A stretch of 64,000 nt of DNA from Geodermatophilus nigrescens (GCF_900129495.1 NZ_FQVX01000003.1:186001-250000); one strand, 5' to 3'. Counted from the stretch's first letter, positions 23,186 to 32,405 are shown. A program made the numbers and translations. The notes: a model not told the origin generated them from the sequence alone.

Positions 23186-24550
23186 ATGGTCACCGCCGTC
23201 CTCGATCCCCGCTCCGCACCGACGGTCCGTCCCGGGCAGGGCCCGCTCCTCCCGCTCGTGGGTGCCGACACGACCGTCCCGCTCGCGACCGGTGGCGACG
23301 TGCGGTACGCGGACCTGGACACCGCCGCCAGCACCCGGGCCCTCGCGGTCGTCGCCGACCGGGTGACCGAGGTGCTGCCGCTCTACGCGAGCGTCCACCG
23401 CGGCGCGGGCTACCTCTCGCAGGTCTCCACGGCGCTGTACGAGTCGGCCCGCGGTGCCGTGGCCGGCTTCGTCGGCGCGCGGGCCGACGACGTGTGCGTC
23501 GTCACCCGGCACACCACCGACGCCCTCAACCTGCTGGCCGGAGCCGTCCCTCCCGGCGCCCGGGTGCTGGTGCTCGACTCCGAGCACCACGCCGACCTGT
23601 TGCCCTGGCAGCGGCGCGGTCCGGTGACCGTGCTGCCGGTGCAGGACACGGTGACCGCGACCCTGGGCGTGCTGGCGGCCGAGCTGGCCGCAGGGAGGTA
23701 CGCGCTGCTGGCGGTCACCGGGGCCTCCAACGTGACCGGTGAGGCACTGCCGCTCGGCGAGGTCGTCGCCCTGGCGCATGCAGCGGGGACACGGGTGGCC
23801 GTCGACGGCGCCCAGCTGGTCCCGCACCGGAGCTTCTCCCTCGCGGACACCGGCGCGGACTGGGTGGCCTTCTCCGGCCACAAGCTCTACGCCCCGTTCG
23901 GCGCCGGTGCCCTGGTCGGCCGCCGTGACTGGCTCGACGCCGCACCCGCGCACCTGGCCGGCGGCGGTGCCGTGACCGAGGTCGCCCTGACCGACGTCGC
24001 ATGGGCACGGGCGCCGCACCGGCACGAGGGTGGCTCGCCGAACGTGCTGGGCGCCGTGGCGCTGGCCGAGGCCTGTGGCGCGCTGGCCGGACTCCCGGCG
24101 GGTGTGCTCGAGCGGCACGAACGGGAGCTGCGGGCGCGGCTGGTCGAGGGCCTCGCCGCCCTGCCGGGTGTCCGTGTCCTGCGGATCTGGCCTGACTCGG
24201 CCGAGCCGACCGGCGTCGTCTCGTTCACCGTCGCCGGAGCCGATCCCGGCCTCATCGCGGCGTACCTGTCGGCCGAACACGGCATCGGCGTGCGCGACGG
24301 CCGGTTCTGTGCGCACCCGCTGCTCGCGCGGCTGGGCGTGCCGGAGGGTGCGCTGCGGGCCAGTGTGGGCGTGGGCACCACCCGGGCCGACGCCGACCGT
24401 CTGCTGGCCGCTCTCGACGCCTTCTGCACCACCGGGCCGCGGATCGCCTACGCGCGCCGGGACGGCCGCTGGCAGCCGGCCGACGACCCGCGCCCCCTCG
24501 CCGACCCGGCCGCGCTCGCCCGGGGCGCCGGGTGCGGGAGCACCCAGTGA
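23186..24550 (+). CDS. Class V aminotransferase, cysteine desulfurase-like
   Basis: A 454-residue PLP enzyme of fold type I. The PLP lysine lies in WVAFSGHKLYAPFGAGALVG; YASVHRGAGYLSQVSTALYESAR and VVTRHTTDALNLLAG match SufS/CsdA-like proteins; a Cys in GIGVRDGRFCAHPLL stands where SufS has its catalytic cysteine. A C-terminal extension of about 35 residues (RIAYARRDGRWQPADDPRPLADPAALARGAGCGSTQ) is not part of the usual fold. As riboswitch-controlled first gene of operon 2 it probably works in organosulfur degradation rather than Fe-S assembly, as a C-S lyase or desulfurase. The precise reaction is unknown. Confidence 0.85.
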   Translation: MVTAVLDPRSAPTVRPGQGPLLPLVGADTTVPLATGGDVRYADLDTAASTRALAVVADRVTEVLPLYASVHRGAGYLSQVSTALYESARGAVAGFVGARADDVCVVTRHTTDALNLLAGAVPPGARVLVLDSEHHADLLPWQRRGPVTVLPVQDTVTATLGVLAAELAAGRYALLAVTGASNVTGEALPLGEVVALAHAAGTRVAVDGAQLVPHRSFSLADTGADWVAFSGHKLYAPFGAGALVGRRDWLDAAPAHLAGGGAVTEVALTDVAWARAPHRHEGGSPNVLGAVALAEACGALAGLPAGVLERHERELRARLVEGLAALPGVRVLRIWPDSAEPTGVVSFTVAGADPGLIAAYLSAEHGIGVRDGRFCAHPLLARLGVPEGALRASVGVGTTRADADRLLAALDAFCTTGPRIAYARRDGRWQPADDPRPLADPAALARGAGCGSTQ

Positions 24551-24609
24551 CCCGGGGAAGCGCGATCGCCGTCCGGCTGTTCCCCTGGGAGAGGGAGAGG
24601 AGGGAGTGC

Positions 24610-24687
24610 GTGCGCCGACCGGCTCTGTCCCGACGCCGGCACATCGACCTACGCCGCACCAGCAGCGCCCTCTGCCCGGCTCGCTGA
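24610..24687 (+). CDS. Cysteine-containing leader peptide, operon 2
   Basis: A 25-codon frame from GTG preceded by GGAGAGGAGGGAG. It ends RRRHIDLRRTSSALCPAR, the same leader-peptide family as at 12.7 kb (RRHIDLxRxxSALC). It lies inside the operon, between the aminotransferase and the FAD/NAD(P) gene, so it would regulate only the distal two genes by cysteine-dependent translation. Three extra residues follow the Cys, unlike most members, which end in CR. Confidence 0.88.
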   Translation: MRRPALSRRRHIDLRRTSSALCPAR

Positions 24688-24730
24688 ACGCCGTCCTCCC
24701 CGCGACGTCCCGGCCTGGAGCCCATCCGTC

Positions 24731-26605
24731 ATGACCATCCCGTCCCCCCGTCCTGCCGTCCTGTGCGTGGTCGGCGCCGGCCCGACCGCCGTCGGCGTGC
24801 TCGAGCGCCTGGTCGCCAACGCCGCCGCGTCGCCCGCGGACCGGCCACTACAGGTCCACCTGGTCGACCCGCACCCGCCGGGCGGCGGGCGCGTCTGGCG
24901 TGCTGAGCAGCCGCGGCTGCTGTGGGCCAACTCGCTGGTCGCCGACGTCACCGTGCTGCCCGACCGCTCCGTCGTCGTCGACGGCCCAGTGGGGGAGGGG
25001 ACCACGCTGTGGCAGTGGGTCGAGCGCGTCGGCCGCACGCTGCCCGAGACCGATCCCGTCGGTGCCGAGGCGCGGCGGCTGACCCCGACGTCGTTCCCGT
25101 CGCGTCCTCTGGTCAACGCCTACCTCGGGTGGGTCCTCGAGCAGGTGGTGGCCGCCGGCGAGCCGCAGGTGCGGGTGCACCGCCACCGCCAGCGGGCGGT
25201 CGACGTGCGGCCCCGTCCCGACGGCGCCGACGTCGTCCTCGCCGACGGCCGGGTGCTGGCCGCCGACGCCGTCCTGCTGGCCCAGGGGCACCTCGACGCC
25301 CGGCCGGCTCCCGCCGAGCGGGCCACCGAGCGCTGGGCCGCCGCCCGCGGCCTGACGTACGTGCCCCCCGGCTACACCGCCGACCTGGACCTGTCGGTGC
25401 TCCGGTCCGGCGAGGACGTCCTCGTCCGCGGCGCCGGACTCGCCTTCGTCGACCTCGTCGTCCTCCTCACCAGCGGCCGGGGAGGCCGGTTCGAGCGGGG
25501 CGACGACGGGCGGCTGCGCTACCTGGCCTCCGGGCGGGAGCCGGTGCTGCACGTCGGATCGCGTCGCGGGGTGCCCTACCGCTCCAAGCTCGGCTACGTC
25601 TGGCCGGGTCCGCCCGTCCCGCTGCGCTTCTTCACCCCGGCGGCGATCGACGACGCCTTCGGCCCGGGCCGGCTCGACCTGCGGGCGGACCTGGCGCCGG
25701 TCATCGCGCGCGAGCTGGCGTGGGCGCACTACACCGAGCTGTTCCGCGCGCACCCGGAGCGGACGGGAGTGGCCTGGGAGGAGTTCGCCGAGCGCTTCGC
25801 CGCCGATCCGGCCGGGGTGGACGCGCTCGTGGAGCGGGCCGTCCCCGACCCCGCGGACCGCTTCGACCTGCCCGCCCGGGACCGCCCGCTGGCGGGCCGA
25901 CGGTTCGCCGACGGCGACGCGCTGCAGGAGGCCCTGCGGGCGCACGTCCGCGGCGACCTCGCCCGCGCGGCGGATCCGGCGCACAGCCCGGACGCCGCCG
26001 TCTTCACCGCGCTGCTGCTGTGCCACGGCACCGTCGTCACCCTCGCCGCCACCGGTCGGCTGACCGCGCGGTCGGAGGCCGAGGACGTGGCCGGCTGGTG
26101 GATGAACCTCTTCAGCTACCTGGCCAGCGGGCCGCCGGCGCCGCGGCTGGAGGAGCTGGTCGCGCTCTCCGAGGCCGGAGTGGTCCGCTTCCTCGGCGGC
26201 GACGTCCAGATCGACCTCGACGGCACCACGGGCTCGTTCCGCGCCAGGTCGGCGAACGTGGACGGCGTCACGGAGGCGCGTGCCCTGGTGGAGGCACGCC
26301 TGCCGGCCCCGGACGTCGCTGTCACTCCTGACCCGCTGGTCAGTGGCCTGCTGCAGCGGGGTGAGGCGGCGGGCAGGAGCGGCGGGGGGCGGCTGCACGT
26401 CGACGTCGCCCAGCGGGTGGTGGACGCCGCCGGGGTAGCGCACCAGCGGGTGTTCGCCGCCGGCTACTGGACCTCCGGCGCACAGGTCGCGGCGTTCGCG
26501 CGGCCGAACACCAACGCCCCGTTCTTCCGGCAGAACGACGCGCTCGCCCGCGCGCTGTGGCAGGTGCTCACCCCCGCGGAGGCCGCGGTGGAGGTGGCCT
26601 CGTGA
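24731..26605 (+). CDS. FAD/NAD(P)-binding protein (NAD_binding_9 family)
   Basis: A 624-residue flavoprotein. The N-terminal dinucleotide motif is VLCVVGAGPTAVGVLERLVANA, followed by VHLVDPHPPGGGRVWR, TSFPSRPLVNAYLGWVLEQV, and later EDVLVRGAGLAFVDLVVLL and HVGSRRGVPYRSKL. The end is marked by VFAAGYWTSGAQVAAFARPNTNAPFFRQNDALAR. This layout is that of large FAD-NAD(P)-binding actinobacterial proteins related to L-lysine/ornithine N-monooxygenases; none is well characterised. In this operon it may oxidise an organosulfur intermediate. Its stop overlaps the flavin reductase start (GTGA). Confidence 0.85.
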   Translation: MTIPSPRPAVLCVVGAGPTAVGVLERLVANAAASPADRPLQVHLVDPHPPGGGRVWRAEQPRLLWANSLVADVTVLPDRSVVVDGPVGEGTTLWQWVERVGRTLPETDPVGAEARRLTPTSFPSRPLVNAYLGWVLEQVVAAGEPQVRVHRHRQRAVDVRPRPDGADVVLADGRVLAADAVLLAQGHLDARPAPAERATERWAAARGLTYVPPGYTADLDLSVLRSGEDVLVRGAGLAFVDLVVLLTSGRGGRFERGDDGRLRYLASGREPVLHVGSRRGVPYRSKLGYVWPGPPVPLRFFTPAAIDDAFGPGRLDLRADLAPVIARELAWAHYTELFRAHPERTGVAWEEFAERFAADPAGVDALVERAVPDPADRFDLPARDRPLAGRRFADGDALQEALRAHVRGDLARAADPAHSPDAAVFTALLLCHGTVVTLAATGRLTARSEAEDVAGWWMNLFSYLASGPPAPRLEELVALSEAGVVRFLGGDVQIDLDGTTGSFRARSANVDGVTEARALVEARLPAPDVAVTPDPLVSGLLQRGEAAGRSGGGRLHVDVAQRVVDAAGVAHQRVFAAGYWTSGAQVAAFARPNTNAPFFRQNDALARALWQVLTPAEAAVEVAS

Positions 26606-27081
26606 GCGGTCTCCCCGATGCCTTCCGGGAGGTCATGGCGGGCGTGGCGACGCCGGTGGCCGTCGTCACCACGCTGTCCGGCGGCGACCCGCACGGGACC
26701 ACCGTCAGCTCCTTCGCCTCCCTGTCCCTGGCGCCGCCCATGGTCATGGCCGCGCTCGACCGCTCGTCGAGTCTGCTAGGCCGGCTGGCGGTGGGCGCGC
26801 CGTTCGGCGTCAACGTGCTCGGCAGTTCGCAGGCGGACCTGGCCGGGCTCTTCGCGCGCAGGGCCGAGGACAGGTTCGCGGGCGTCGCGTGGTCGGAGGA
26901 CACCGGGGCACCGCGGCTGGGCGGCTGCCCCGGATGGCTCGCCTGCGAGGTCAGCGACCTGGTCCCCGGCGGCGATCACGTCATCGTGCTGGCCACCGTG
27001 CTGCACGCCTCGGCAGGGAGTGGAGCGCCGCTGACCTACCACGGGCGGCGGTTCGGGACGCACACACCGGTGGCGGCCTGA
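26602..27081 (+). CDS. Flavin reductase family protein (HpaC/DszD-like)
   Basis: A 159-residue flavin reductase-like FMN-binding protein. Features are FREVMAGVATPVAVVTTLSGGDPHGTTVSSFASLSLAPPMVMAALDRSSSLLGRL (FMN-binding split barrel), FGVNVLGSSQADLAGLFA and CPGWLACEVSDLVPGGDHVIVLATVLHA. It reduces FMN or FAD with NAD(P)H for two-component monooxygenases; the likely clients are the LLM enzymes of operon 1 or the FAD protein encoded just before, with which its GTG start overlaps. It is the last gene of operon 2. Confidence 0.9.
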   Translation: MSGLPDAFREVMAGVATPVAVVTTLSGGDPHGTTVSSFASLSLAPPMVMAALDRSSSLLGRLAVGAPFGVNVLGSSQADLAGLFARRAEDRFAGVAWSEDTGAPRLGGCPGWLACEVSDLVPGGDHVIVLATVLHASAGSGAPLTYHGRRFGTHTPVAA

Positions 27082-27097
27082 CGAGAGCGGTACGCGG

Positions 27098-27168
27098 AGC
27101 GGGTGACGAGAATCGAACTCGCACTGTCAGCTTGGGAAGCTGATGTTCTGCCATTGAACTACACCCGC
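27098..27168 (-). tRNA. tRNA-Gly(CCC)
   Basis: A 71-nt cloverleaf on the minus strand: acceptor GCGGGTG/CACCCGC, D arm GTTCAATGGCAGAAC, perfect anticodon stem TCAGC/GCTGA enclosing TTCCCAA (anticodon CCC, codon GGG), and T-loop TTCGATT. The 3' CCA is not encoded. A TACGCT -10-like hexamer lies at 27191-27196. The gene marks the right border of the sulfur locus, but no integrase or repeated tRNA end is present. Confidence 0.95.
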
Positions 27169-27291
27169 AGTGGCCCGGAGGCCGGTCGCCAGCGTAGCAA
27201 GGCGCCCCGCGATGAGTCCCGCGGCCGGTGCCGGTCTGTCCCCCGGGAGGGTCAGCCGGCCGCCCGCCGCCGACCGACGGGAGCACCGACC

Positions 27292-27930
27292 GTGCCGAGG
27301 ACCGCGCCGCAGGACGTCTGGCCCGTCGTCGCCGCCGAGCGCCGGGCGCTGGCCGACGACCTCACCGGGCTGACGCCCGCGCAGTGGGCCACGCCGTCGC
27401 TGTGCGCCGGCTGGGACGTGCACGACGTGCTCGCGCACCTGCTCGGCAGCGCGCGGACGACGCCGCTGCGGTTCCTGGCCGGCATGGCGGCCGCCCGGTT
27501 CGACTTCGACGCCGCCAACGAGGCCGAGCTGCGCGCCGCGCGGGCCGCCGACCCGGAGGAGACGCTGGCCGCCTTCCGCGCCGTCGCCGGCCGCCGGACC
27601 GGCCCGCCCGCCCCGCGGGACACCCGGCTGGTGGAGGCGTTCGTGCACGGGGAGGACGTGCGGCGCCCGCTCGGCATCCCCCGCGACCCGCCCCGCGACG
27701 CCGTGGCCCGGGCACTGCTGGCGCACGTGCGCAGCGGCCAGGCCGTGGGCGGCGGCCGGCAGCGGGTCGAGGGCGTCACCCTGGTGGCCACCGACACCGG
27801 CCTGCGGCACGGCACGGGCCCGGCGGCCGAGGGGCCGGTGCTCTCGCTGCTGCTCGTCGCCGCCGGCCGCCGGGCGGCCATGGGGGACCTCGCCGGCCCG
27901 GGCGCCGCCGTGCTCGCCGGCCGGCGGTGA
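27292..27930 (+). CDS. Maleylpyruvate isomerase family mycothiol-dependent protein
   Basis: A 212-residue DinB/MDMPI-fold protein. The N-terminal VWPVVAAERRALADDLTGLTPAQWATPSLCAGWDVHDVLAHLLGSART is the TIGR03083-type signature, with metal-ligand histidines in WDVHDVLAH and a third in LVEAFVHGEDVRRPLGI. Characterised members isomerise maleylpyruvate with mycothiol, but most paralogues in actinobacteria have unknown thiol-transfer roles. The start is GTG after a GGGAGCACC site. It converges with the hybrid kinase (six-base gap). Substrate not predictable. Confidence 0.85.
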   Translation: MPRTAPQDVWPVVAAERRALADDLTGLTPAQWATPSLCAGWDVHDVLAHLLGSARTTPLRFLAGMAAARFDFDAANEAELRAARAADPEETLAAFRAVAGRRTGPPAPRDTRLVEAFVHGEDVRRPLGIPRDPPRDAVARALLAHVRSGQAVGGGRQRVEGVTLVATDTGLRHGTGPAAEGPVLSLLLVAAGRRAAMGDLAGPGAAVLAGRR

Positions 27931-27936
27931 GGCCGC

Positions 27937-30636
27937 TCAGTCCCGCGGGCGCGGGCTGCGGATCGTGACGGTGGTGCCGTCCGGGCCGGGCACCGCGGTG
28001 ACCTCGGCGAAGGCGCTCATCAGCATCGAGCCGCGGCCGCGGTCCATGCTCGAGGTGCGCTCCCGCCACTGGCCGGTGTCGTGCACCGCGATCTCCACGG
28101 CACCGTCGTCGACCGACACCCGCACCTCGACCACCGGCTCCCGCGGGTCCTGGGCGTGCTCGATCGCGTTGGTGGCCGCCTCGCAGGAGGCCAGCACCAG
28201 GTCGTAGGCGCGGTCCTCGTCGATCCCGGCGTCGGCGAGGAAGCCGCGCAGCCGGCGGCGCAGCGGCGGGATCGACGCCGCCGCCGAGGGGAACCGCCAG
28301 GTGGCCCGCCGGGCGCCGTCGGCCGGGACGGCCGGGGCCGGCGCGCTCGACGGCGCCAGGTCGGCCGCGTCGCCGGCGCGGGGCCGCGGGGGCGGCGGGG
28401 CGGCCGCGGGAGCCGGCCGGTGCGCGTGCGCCGGCGGCGGCGGGAGCGCGGCACGGCGTCCCCGCGCGCGCTCGAGGACGGCCCGCAGCCGGCCGAGCAG
28501 CTCGGCGGACTCGAACGGCTTGGGCAGGTAGTCGTCGACGCCGGCGTCGAAGCCCTCGACGGCGGCCTCCTGGCCGGCCCGGGCGGTGAGCATGACCACC
28601 GGGACGTCGCGGGTGCCGGGGTCGGCCCGCAGCGCCTGGAGCAGCCCGAACCCGTCGAGTCCCGGCATCATCACGTCGGTCAGCACGATGTCGGGCAGGG
28701 CGGCCCGGGTCGCGCGCAGCGCCTCCTCGCCGTCGGCGGCGGTCCGCACCGTCCACGACGGCGCGAGCAGCCGGGTGAGGTAGGAGCGCATGTCGGCGTT
28801 GTCGTCGACGACCAGGACGGTGCCCAGCGTCTCCTCCGCCGCGGCGGGGCGCGCCCGCCGGCCGGGGTCGTCGTCCCAGGGCGTCAGGGCGGCGGCGCGC
28901 ACCGCGGCGGGGGTCGACGGCGGCGCGCTCGCGGCGTCGGGCTCGCCCCAGGGCAGCCGGACGGTGAAGGTGCTGCCGGCGCCGGGCGTGCTCCGCACCC
29001 CGACGGTGCCGCCGTGCAGGTCGACGAGCTCACGGACCAGGGCGAGGCCCAGGCCGGTGCCCTCGCGGCTGCGGGCGGGGGAGTCGGTCACCCGGTGGAA
29101 CCGGTCGAACAGCGCCGGCAGTTCCTCGGCGGGGATGCCCACGCCGGTGTCGGAGACGGTCAGTTCGACCCCGTCGTCCACGGCGGCCAGCCGCACGGTG
29201 ATGCCGCCGACGAACGTGTACTTGACCGCGTTGGCGACCAGGTTGAGGACGACCTTCTCCCACATCCGCGGGTCGACGGCGACCGGCCGGGGGAGCGGCG
29301 GGCAGTCGACGGTGAGCGTCAGCCCGGCGCGCTCGGCGGCGGCGCGCAGCACGCCGGCGAGCTCGGCGGTGTCGGCGGCGAGGTCGGTGGCCACCCGCAC
29401 CGCGGCCGTCCGGCCGGCCTCGATGCTGACGAACTCGAGCAGGTCGTTGACCAGGCGCTGCAGGCGCTGGCCGTTGCGCAGCGCGAGGACGAGCTGGTCG
29501 TGCGCGGCGGGCGGCAGCTGGTCCCCGGCCTCGTCGAGCGCGTCGGAGATGGGGGCGAGCAGCAGGGTCAGCGGGGTGCGCAGCTCGTGGCTGACGTTGG
29601 CGAAGAAGGTGGTCTTGGCCCGGTCGAGCTCCGCGAGGGCCTCGGCGCGGGCGCGCTCGCCGGCGTAGGCGCGGGCGTCGACGACGGCCCCGGCGACCTG
29701 CCCGGCGAGCAGCTGGTGGAACGAGCGGTACTCGGCGTCGAGGGCGCGTGCCGGGCTGACGCCGACCAGCAGCGCGCCGACCGGCTCACCTCCGGACCCG
29801 CCGGACAGCGGGAGGGTGACGGCGTCGGTGACCGGCTCGCCGAACGGCCCGCCGGTGACGCCGAGGCCCGCGACCGGGACCGCCGCGAGGTCGGGCAGGC
29901 CTCCGGCGGTCGCGGGCAGCAGGCCGGCGTCGACCCCGCAGGTGGCCGCCCGCTGCAGCCGCCCGTCGTCGTCGGTGAGGTAGACGGCGGCGAACGGGAC
30001 GTCGAGCGGACCGGTGGCGAGGGCGGCGCACACCTGTGTCGCGAGGTCGTGCTCGTCCTCGCGGCGCCCGCCGGCGCCGGCCACCTCCTGCAGCAGCACC
30101 TGCCGCCGCTCGGCCAGCACCTGCCGGGTGACCTCGGTGCAGACGGCGTGCATGCCGGCCACCTCGCCGTCGTCCCCGAAGGCCGGGGCGTGGGAGACGG
30201 TGAAGTAGGTCTCCTCGCGGTACCCGGCCCGCTCAAGGAGCAGGAGCAGCTGCGGGATCCAGGTCGGGACGCGGGTGGCCATGGCCTGCTCGATCGGACC
30301 CTGCAGCGAGGTCCAGTGCTCGGCCTGGGTCACGCGGAGGTCGCCGCCGAGGGCGGCGGGGTGCTTGGCGCCGATGAGGGTGGCGTAGCCGTCGTTGTAG
30401 AACTGGGTGAACTCCGGTCCCCAGGTGAGGATCATCGGGAACCGCGAGGCCAGCACGGTGCGGATGGCGTAGCGCAGGCTCGCCGGCCACGTCGCCACCG
30501 GGCCGACCGGCGTCGCCGCCCAGTCGACGGCGGCCATCAGCCGGCCGTTCTCGCTGCCGCCGGCGAACACGTCGGCGACGTCGGGCCCCGACGGGATGTC
30601 CTGGACGCCGGGACGCGCAGCGGCATCCGGGGCCAC
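27937..30636 (-). CDS. Hybrid sensor kinase: PAS-GAF-HisKA-HATPase-REC plus RsbW-like HATPase
   Basis: An 899-residue multi-domain signalling protein. In order: a PAS-like domain with WPASLRYAIRTVLASRFPMILTWGPEFTQFYNDGYATLIG (about residues 45-165), a GAF domain (about 190-340), HisKA with FFANVSHELRTPLTLLL, HATPase with NLVANAVKYTF and DTGVGI, a receiver with VVDDNADMRSYL and the Asp in VLTDVMMPGLDGFG, a Pro-rich linker, and a C-terminal anti-sigma-type HATPase (ASCEAATNAIEHAQDPREPVVEV, MDRGRGSMLMSAF). No DNA-binding domain is present. The GTG at 30636 is chosen for its GGAGG site; longer frames upstream lack domain sense. It may join phosphorelay and partner-switching control. Confidence 0.87.
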   Translation of the reverse strand: MAPDAAARPGVQDIPSGPDVADVFAGGSENGRLMAAVDWAATPVGPVATWPASLRYAIRTVLASRFPMILTWGPEFTQFYNDGYATLIGAKHPAALGGDLRVTQAEHWTSLQGPIEQAMATRVPTWIPQLLLLLERAGYREETYFTVSHAPAFGDDGEVAGMHAVCTEVTRQVLAERRQVLLQEVAGAGGRREDEHDLATQVCAALATGPLDVPFAAVYLTDDDGRLQRAATCGVDAGLLPATAGGLPDLAAVPVAGLGVTGGPFGEPVTDAVTLPLSGGSGGEPVGALLVGVSPARALDAEYRSFHQLLAGQVAGAVVDARAYAGERARAEALAELDRAKTTFFANVSHELRTPLTLLLAPISDALDEAGDQLPPAAHDQLVLALRNGQRLQRLVNDLLEFVSIEAGRTAAVRVATDLAADTAELAGVLRAAAERAGLTLTVDCPPLPRPVAVDPRMWEKVVLNLVANAVKYTFVGGITVRLAAVDDGVELTVSDTGVGIPAEELPALFDRFHRVTDSPARSREGTGLGLALVRELVDLHGGTVGVRSTPGAGSTFTVRLPWGEPDAASAPPSTPAAVRAAALTPWDDDPGRRARPAAAEETLGTVLVVDDNADMRSYLTRLLAPSWTVRTAADGEEALRATRAALPDIVLTDVMMPGLDGFGLLQALRADPGTRDVPVVMLTARAGQEAAVEGFDAGVDDYLPKPFESAELLGRLRAVLERARGRRAALPPPPAHAHRPAPAAAPPPPRPRAGDAADLAPSSAPAPAVPADGARRATWRFPSAAASIPPLRRRLRGFLADAGIDEDRAYDLVLASCEAATNAIEHAQDPREPVVEVRVSVDDGAVEIAVHDTGQWRERTSSMDRGRGSMLMSAFAEVTAVPGPDGTTVTIRSPRPRD

Positions 30637-30766
30637 GCACACCTCCACGGCACAGCAGCGCCGGCCCGCCGGGGACGGGACGGCGTCGGAACTGGCGGCC
30701 GAGTACGGCCACCGACTGGCTGCACGGTACATCCGTCCGCTGGGGAGCCGCCGCGACGGTGGAGCC

Positions 30767-31717
30767 CTAGCGGCGCATCTCCCCGAGGAAGCCGATGGCC
30801 TCCGACCGCAGCCGCTCGGCCATCTGCGACAGGCCGGTGACGTCGGTGTCGGTGGTGCCCAGGGACGCCGACCCGTCGACGGCGGCGGCGATCCCGTCGA
30901 CGAGGCCGTTCATCTCGCCCACGGTGGTGCCGACCGAGCCGATGACCGCGGTGACCTCGTCGCACGCGGCGCGGATCGCCTCGACCTGCGTGGTCACCCG
31001 CTCGGTGGCCGAGGCGGTCTGGTCGGCGAGGTCCTTGACCTCGGAGGCGACGACGGCGAAGCCCTTGCCCGCCTCCCCGGCGCGCGCGGCCTCGATGGTG
31101 GCGTTGAGCGCCAGCAGCCGGGTCTGGGCGGCCACCGACTCGATGAGCGCGATGACCTGGCGGATCTCGGCAGAGGTGCGGGTGAGCGAGGTCAGCGTGG
31201 CCGAGGCGTCGCCGACGGCGCCGGAGGCGGCCGAGGACGCGGTGGTCAGCCCGGCGGCCGAGGCGCTCATCTCGGTGGCCGCCGTCGCCACCTGCTCGCT
31301 CATCGCCAGCACGACGGACTCGAAGTCGTCGGCCAGGCGCAGCCGCGAGGTCTGCGCGTCGGTGACCCGCCCGGCGGTCTCGCGCATGGCGTCGCGGGCG
31401 GTGTTGATGTCGGTCGCGGCCTGCCGGTAGGCCCCGCTGAGGCCGGTGAGCAGCACCTTGCGGTGGTAGCGGCCCTCGGCGGCCGAGGTCAGCGCGGCGC
31501 GCGACTCGCGGACGAAGGCGTCGCTGACGTCGAGCGCGCGGTTGACGCCGTGCTGCAGGGCGACGAGCTCGGGGACGTCCTCCGAGCCGGCCATGGGCAC
31601 GGCGCGGGCCTCGAGGTCGCCGCGGGCGGCGGCCTCGCACGTCTCGGTCAGGCGGCGCACGAAGGCGCGGTAGGCCTCCAGCTCGGCGGCGTCGGAACGG
31701 TTCCGGGAGCGCGCCAC
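30767..31717 (-). CDS. Soluble methyl-accepting chemotaxis-type receptor
   Basis: A 316-residue cytoplasmic MCP without membrane segments. The N-terminal 130 residues contain a HAMP-like or sensory helical part ([55 protein letters not shown]). The signalling tip is recognisable as [53 protein letters not shown], with L instead of N in the usual QTNLLALNA. It lies one base after the stop of the Aer-like PAS gene, which probably supplies its sensor. No cheA, cheW or flagellar genes are in the window. Confidence 0.9.
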   Translation of the reverse strand: MARSRNRSDAAELEAYRAFVRRLTETCEAAARGDLEARAVPMAGSEDVPELVALQHGVNRALDVSDAFVRESRAALTSAAEGRYHRKVLLTGLSGAYRQAATDINTARDAMRETAGRVTDAQTSRLRLADDFESVVLAMSEQVATAATEMSASAAGLTTASSAASGAVGDASATLTSLTRTSAEIRQVIALIESVAAQTRLLALNATIEAARAGEAGKGFAVVASEVKDLADQTASATERVTTQVEAIRAACDEVTAVIGSVGTTVGEMNGLVDGIAAAVDGSASLGTTDTDVTGLSQMAERLRSEAIGFLGEMRR

Positions 31718-31718
31718 G

Positions 31719-32291
31719 TCAGTTCTCCTCCTGGCTGATGACCGTCCAGATGAAGTCCTCGTAGGAGGCGGCCTGCTCGGCGACGACCTGGCCGAGCAGC
31801 TCCGACGACGCCGCGACCGCGGCGCGCGCGTGAGGGTGGCGGCGCTCCTCGGCGAGCAGCCGCTCGTAGAGCGGGCGGATGCGGTCGAGCGCGCGGCGCG
31901 AGGGGCGGCGCCGGTTGGAGTGGTAGCCGACGACCGCGCCGTCGGGGCCGTAGGACGGCGTCACGTGGGCGAGCACCCAGTAGTTCGCGCCGTCGGCGGC
32001 GAGGTTGTTCACGTAGGCGAACAGCTCCTGGCGGGCGGCCAGGGTGTCCCACAGCAGCTTGAACACCGCGCGCGGCATGTCGGGGTGCCGGATGAGGTTG
32101 TGCGGCTGCCCGATGACCTCGTCGAGGGAGTAGGCGCCCACGCGGAGGAACACGTCGTTGGCGTAGGTGATGACGCCGCGCAGGTCGGTCTTGGAGACGA
32201 TCAGCTCCTCGGCCGCGAAGCTGCGCTCCTCGCCGGTGGGCCGCACGGCCGTGCGGCCGCTGCGGCCGGTCCGGGGGCGGGTGTCGAGCAC
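31719..32291 (-). CDS. Aer-like PAS domain sensor protein
   Basis: A 190-residue cytoplasmic PAS protein. The block [85 protein letters not shown] (about residues 30-115) is the Aer/redox PAS signature, including NLIRHPDMP, which in Aer contributes to FAD binding. A helical C-terminus ([34 protein letters not shown]) may contact the soluble receptor encoded next. The GTG start has GGAGGACACC. The two genes together look like Aer split into sensor and signalling parts. Confidence 0.88.
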   Translation of the reverse strand: MLDTRPRTGRSGRTAVRPTGEERSFAAEELIVSKTDLRGVITYANDVFLRVGAYSLDEVIGQPHNLIRHPDMPRAVFKLLWDTLAARQELFAYVNNLAADGANYWVLAHVTPSYGPDGAVVGYHSNRRRPSRRALDRIRPLYERLLAEERRHPHARAAVAASSELLGQVVAEQAASYEDFIWTVISQEEN

Positions 32292-32360
32292 GCGGTGTCC
32301 TCCTGCGTCGGATGGTCCTCCCCGCAGATATCGGCAGGTGGCGTTCCGGGTGCAGCCGGA

Positions 32361-32396
32361 CCGCCCGGTCCGGGACCTTGGTCCCTGACCGGGCGG
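32361..32396 (-). terminator. Terminator after the S8 protease gene region
   Basis: A 17-bp stem with one mismatch (CCGCCCGGTC with GACCGGGCGG, then GGGACC with GGTCCC) and a two-base loop. It starts 10 bases above the protease stop on the left side and lies downstream of no plus-strand gene, so as read on the minus strand it precedes the protease stop region only as the spacer after the PAS promoter; most likely it ends transcription of the protease gene. Confidence 0.55.
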
Positions 32397-32405
32397 CCCG
32401 AGGGG

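Noticed and set aside
27098-27168. tRNA-Gly as the attachment site of an integrated island holding the sulfur locus
   Set aside because: No integrase, no repeated tRNA 3' end at the other border, and GC content and codon use of the locus equal the rest.
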